Assembly (NCBI GenBank): GCA_964388275.1
Contig: CAYLZD010000005.1
Location: 1-64,000, forward strand
Direction: 5' to 3'
Source: JARYLZ01 sp964388275
Lineage (GTDB): Bacteria > Bacteroidota > Ignavibacteria > SZUA-365
DNA length: 64,000 nucleotides
Shown here: piece by piece, positions 62,650 to 64,000 of the stretch
Layout of the letters: every line of letters starts with the position of its first letter
Position numbering within the stretch: the stretch's first letter is position 1
The notes under the pieces: model-generated
Told to the model about the DNA's origin: nothing
The model's input: only the letters and a program-made list of their open reading frames with translations
The model's database searches: none
Translations under genes and position numbers: made by a program

Positions 62650-63482
62650 GGGGTCGCGGCTCCGATCCGGCGCTCGAGCTGTTCCTGCTCCGTATTGCGC
62701 TGCCAGCGCATAACAAACACTCTTTCAAGCCTGCTGAAGTCGACGTGAGGCCGTATGTCGATCCTGCTGAACAATCCGCGGTCGCCGGGTCCGATCGACA
62801 CCACGATGCCGATCGGGATTTCGGACGGGAAAGTGTTGCTGAAAGAAGACGTGATTATGCTGTCTCCCGCCTGGATGTCGGCGGTTTTAAGCACGTTCTG
62901 CAGAAGAAGGCCCTGCCCATCGTCTTTTGCAATGATGCCGTCCACGCGCGAGCGCAGCACCTTGGCGGAAACCCGGAAATTCCTGCTCATCGCGGGCTGT
63001 ACGAGGCAGTGATTCGAAGCGGCGGCGATCACAAGACCGACCAGTCCGTTTTCATGTATGACCGGCATGCCGGGACGCACGCTGTCGCTGATTCCGACAT
63101 TCAGCGTGATCGTCCACTGTCCGGGCACATAGGATTTTCCGATGACCTCCGCCGGCACGAGCGGATAGGAGGAATGGACGGCGAAGCCGAGAAACTGTCT
63201 CAATTCGTCGTTCTCGCGGCGCATGCGGCGAAGTTTCATGACTTCTTCCATCAGGGTCATGTTTATGGTGCGCAGCGCCGTGTTTTCCTCCCTGGCGCGG
63301 AACATGGCCGAGAACCAGTGCATCGGCGCCTGGACGGACGCGTAGGCGGTGACTGCAACCCCGCGAAGAACTTTGATTTGCGGCGAGTCGCTGTTGATTA
63401 TCAGGATGATCGACAGTGCCGCAAGGGTTGAGGCCAGCGCGGCTTCACGGAATCTTTCTAAAAGACGATACAACTGCCGCAT
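62646..63482 (-). CDS. mreC: Rod-shape determining protein MreC
   Basis: 278 residues. One N-terminal membrane helix, a coiled coil (about 60-95: REENTALRTINMTLMEEVMK), then the periplasmic beta-barrel pair with VIHENGLVGLVIAAASNHCLVQPA, DGIIAKDDGQGLLLQNVLKT and ITSSFSNTFPSEIPIGIV. It links MreB to the wall synthesis enzymes. It starts 21 bases after mreB. Confidence 0.96.
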   Translation of the reverse strand: MRQLYRLLERFREAALASTLAALSIILIINSDSPQIKVLRGVAVTAYASVQAPMHWFSAMFRAREENTALRTINMTLMEEVMKLRRMRRENDELRQFLGFAVHSSYPLVPAEVIGKSYVPGQWTITLNVGISDSVRPGMPVIHENGLVGLVIAAASNHCLVQPAMSRNFRVSAKVLRSRVDGIIAKDDGQGLLLQNVLKTADIQAGDSIITSSFSNTFPSEIPIGIVVSIGPGDRGLFSRIDIRPHVDFSRLERVFVMRWQRNTEQEQLERRIGAATP

Positions 63483-63503
63483 GAAAATCGGGCGGCCGCG
63501 CCG

Positions 63504-64000
63504 CTAGTATTTTTTCCCCTTCAGTATCACCTTGCTGTACTTCGGAAGGTTTTCCATTATCGCGCCCGCGCCGCGCACGACTGCCGTGAGAGGATCCTCG
63601 GCCACGTGCACGGGGAGATTCGTGGCCTGTCGTATGCGGGCGTCGAGCCCCTTGAGCAGGGCGCCGCCTCCCGTCAGCATGATGCCGCGGTCGAGTATGT
63701 CGGCGGCGAGTTCGGGAGGAGTGCGTTCCAGAGTATTCTTTATCGCCTCGACGATTATCGAGATGGGTTCGTTCAGGGATTCGCGTATCTCGGCTGAGGA
63801 TGCCTCGACGGTTGTGGGCAGTCCGCCGATCAGGTCTCGGCCCTTCACGCGCACGGCGAGTTCCTGTTTGAGGGACACGGCCGATCCGACTTCGCATTTG
63901 ATGATCTCGGCCGTGCGCTCTCCGATGAGCAGGTTGTGCGCTTTTTTGAAGTGAGAAATGATCGCGTTGTTGAGCTCGTCGCCCGCAATTCTGATGGATT
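63504..64000 (-). CDS. mreB: Actin-like MreB, partial
   Basis: The C-terminal 165 residues; the start lies beyond the window. Motifs of the nucleotide-binding C-part: GDELNNAIISHFKKAHNLLIG, LPTTVEASSAEIRESL, DRGIMLTGGGALLKGLD and VAEDPLTAVVRGAG. MreB filaments guide elongation under the inner membrane. First gene of the rod operon in this window. Confidence 0.97.
   Translation of the reverse strand, partial: SIRIAGDELNNAIISHFKKAHNLLIGERTAEIIKCEVGSAVSLKQELAVRVKGRDLIGGLPTTVEASSAEIRESLNEPISIIVEAIKNTLERTPPELAADILDRGIMLTGGGALLKGLDARIRQATNLPVHVAEDPLTAVVRGAGAIMENLPKYSKVILKGKKY

Overview
The window (about 58-60% GC by eye) looks like a chromosomal piece of an anaerobic or facultative bacterium of the FCB group, near Bacteroidota/Chlorobiota/Ignavibacteriota. 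The reasons are a secreted Asp-box protein with a type IX secretion (T9SS) sorting tail, a PorW/SprE-like TPR lipoprotein, a promoter of the Bacteroidetes type (TTG-N21-TACCTTTG), a bacillithiol-type BshA glycosyltransferase, and a PFOR plus acetate kinase fermentative set. The exact phylum is an inference. Several genes seem to start with TTG or GTG.

Left part (1-16 kb) is accessory DNA, almost all on the minus strand: a partial SAM methyltransferase, a low-GC GNAT gene followed by a HigA-type antitoxin without HigB, a terpenoid-cyclase-fold protein, an M28 peptidase, a GxxExxY gene set inside degenerate inverted repeats, and the scar of a lost type I restriction system (hsdR start joined to hsdS tail). 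Next to the scar lies an intact four-gene operon: SNF2 helicase, large beta-class adenine methyltransferase, YhcG/DUF1016 PD-(D/E)XK protein, and a type III Res-like helicase-nuclease. This is the main candidate for an unusual defence system.

Middle part (16.7-44.5 kb) is mostly housekeeping and envelope genes: tRNA-Val(CAC), ssb in an operon with a beta-propeller protein and two tandem paralogous lipoproteins, tRNA-Leu(CAG), yigZ, bshA, a tightly coupled operon PorW-like/pyrK/pyrD and then SDR/LOG/SirB1-like, the T9SS cargo protein, a DHOD-like protein next to nifJ (PFOR), an M29-like peptidase, a 1.2 kb-residue-scale outer membrane barrel, an acyltransferase, and a zinc homocysteine methyltransferase.

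Right part (44.5-64 kb): a thiol-redox/ars-like operon (permease, small thioredoxin, ArsR, ArsF-like, ArsG-like), a redoxin with a DsbD-N-only partner, a lysine catabolic pair (lysine 6-transaminase and aminoadipate semialdehyde dehydrogenase), a zinc-type CDF transporter with three C-terminal repeats, a heptosyltransferase-family enzyme, ackA, a 3-hydroxyacyl-CoA dehydrogenase, and the rod-shape operon mreB-mreC-mreD-mrdA-rodA, with mreB cut by the window end.
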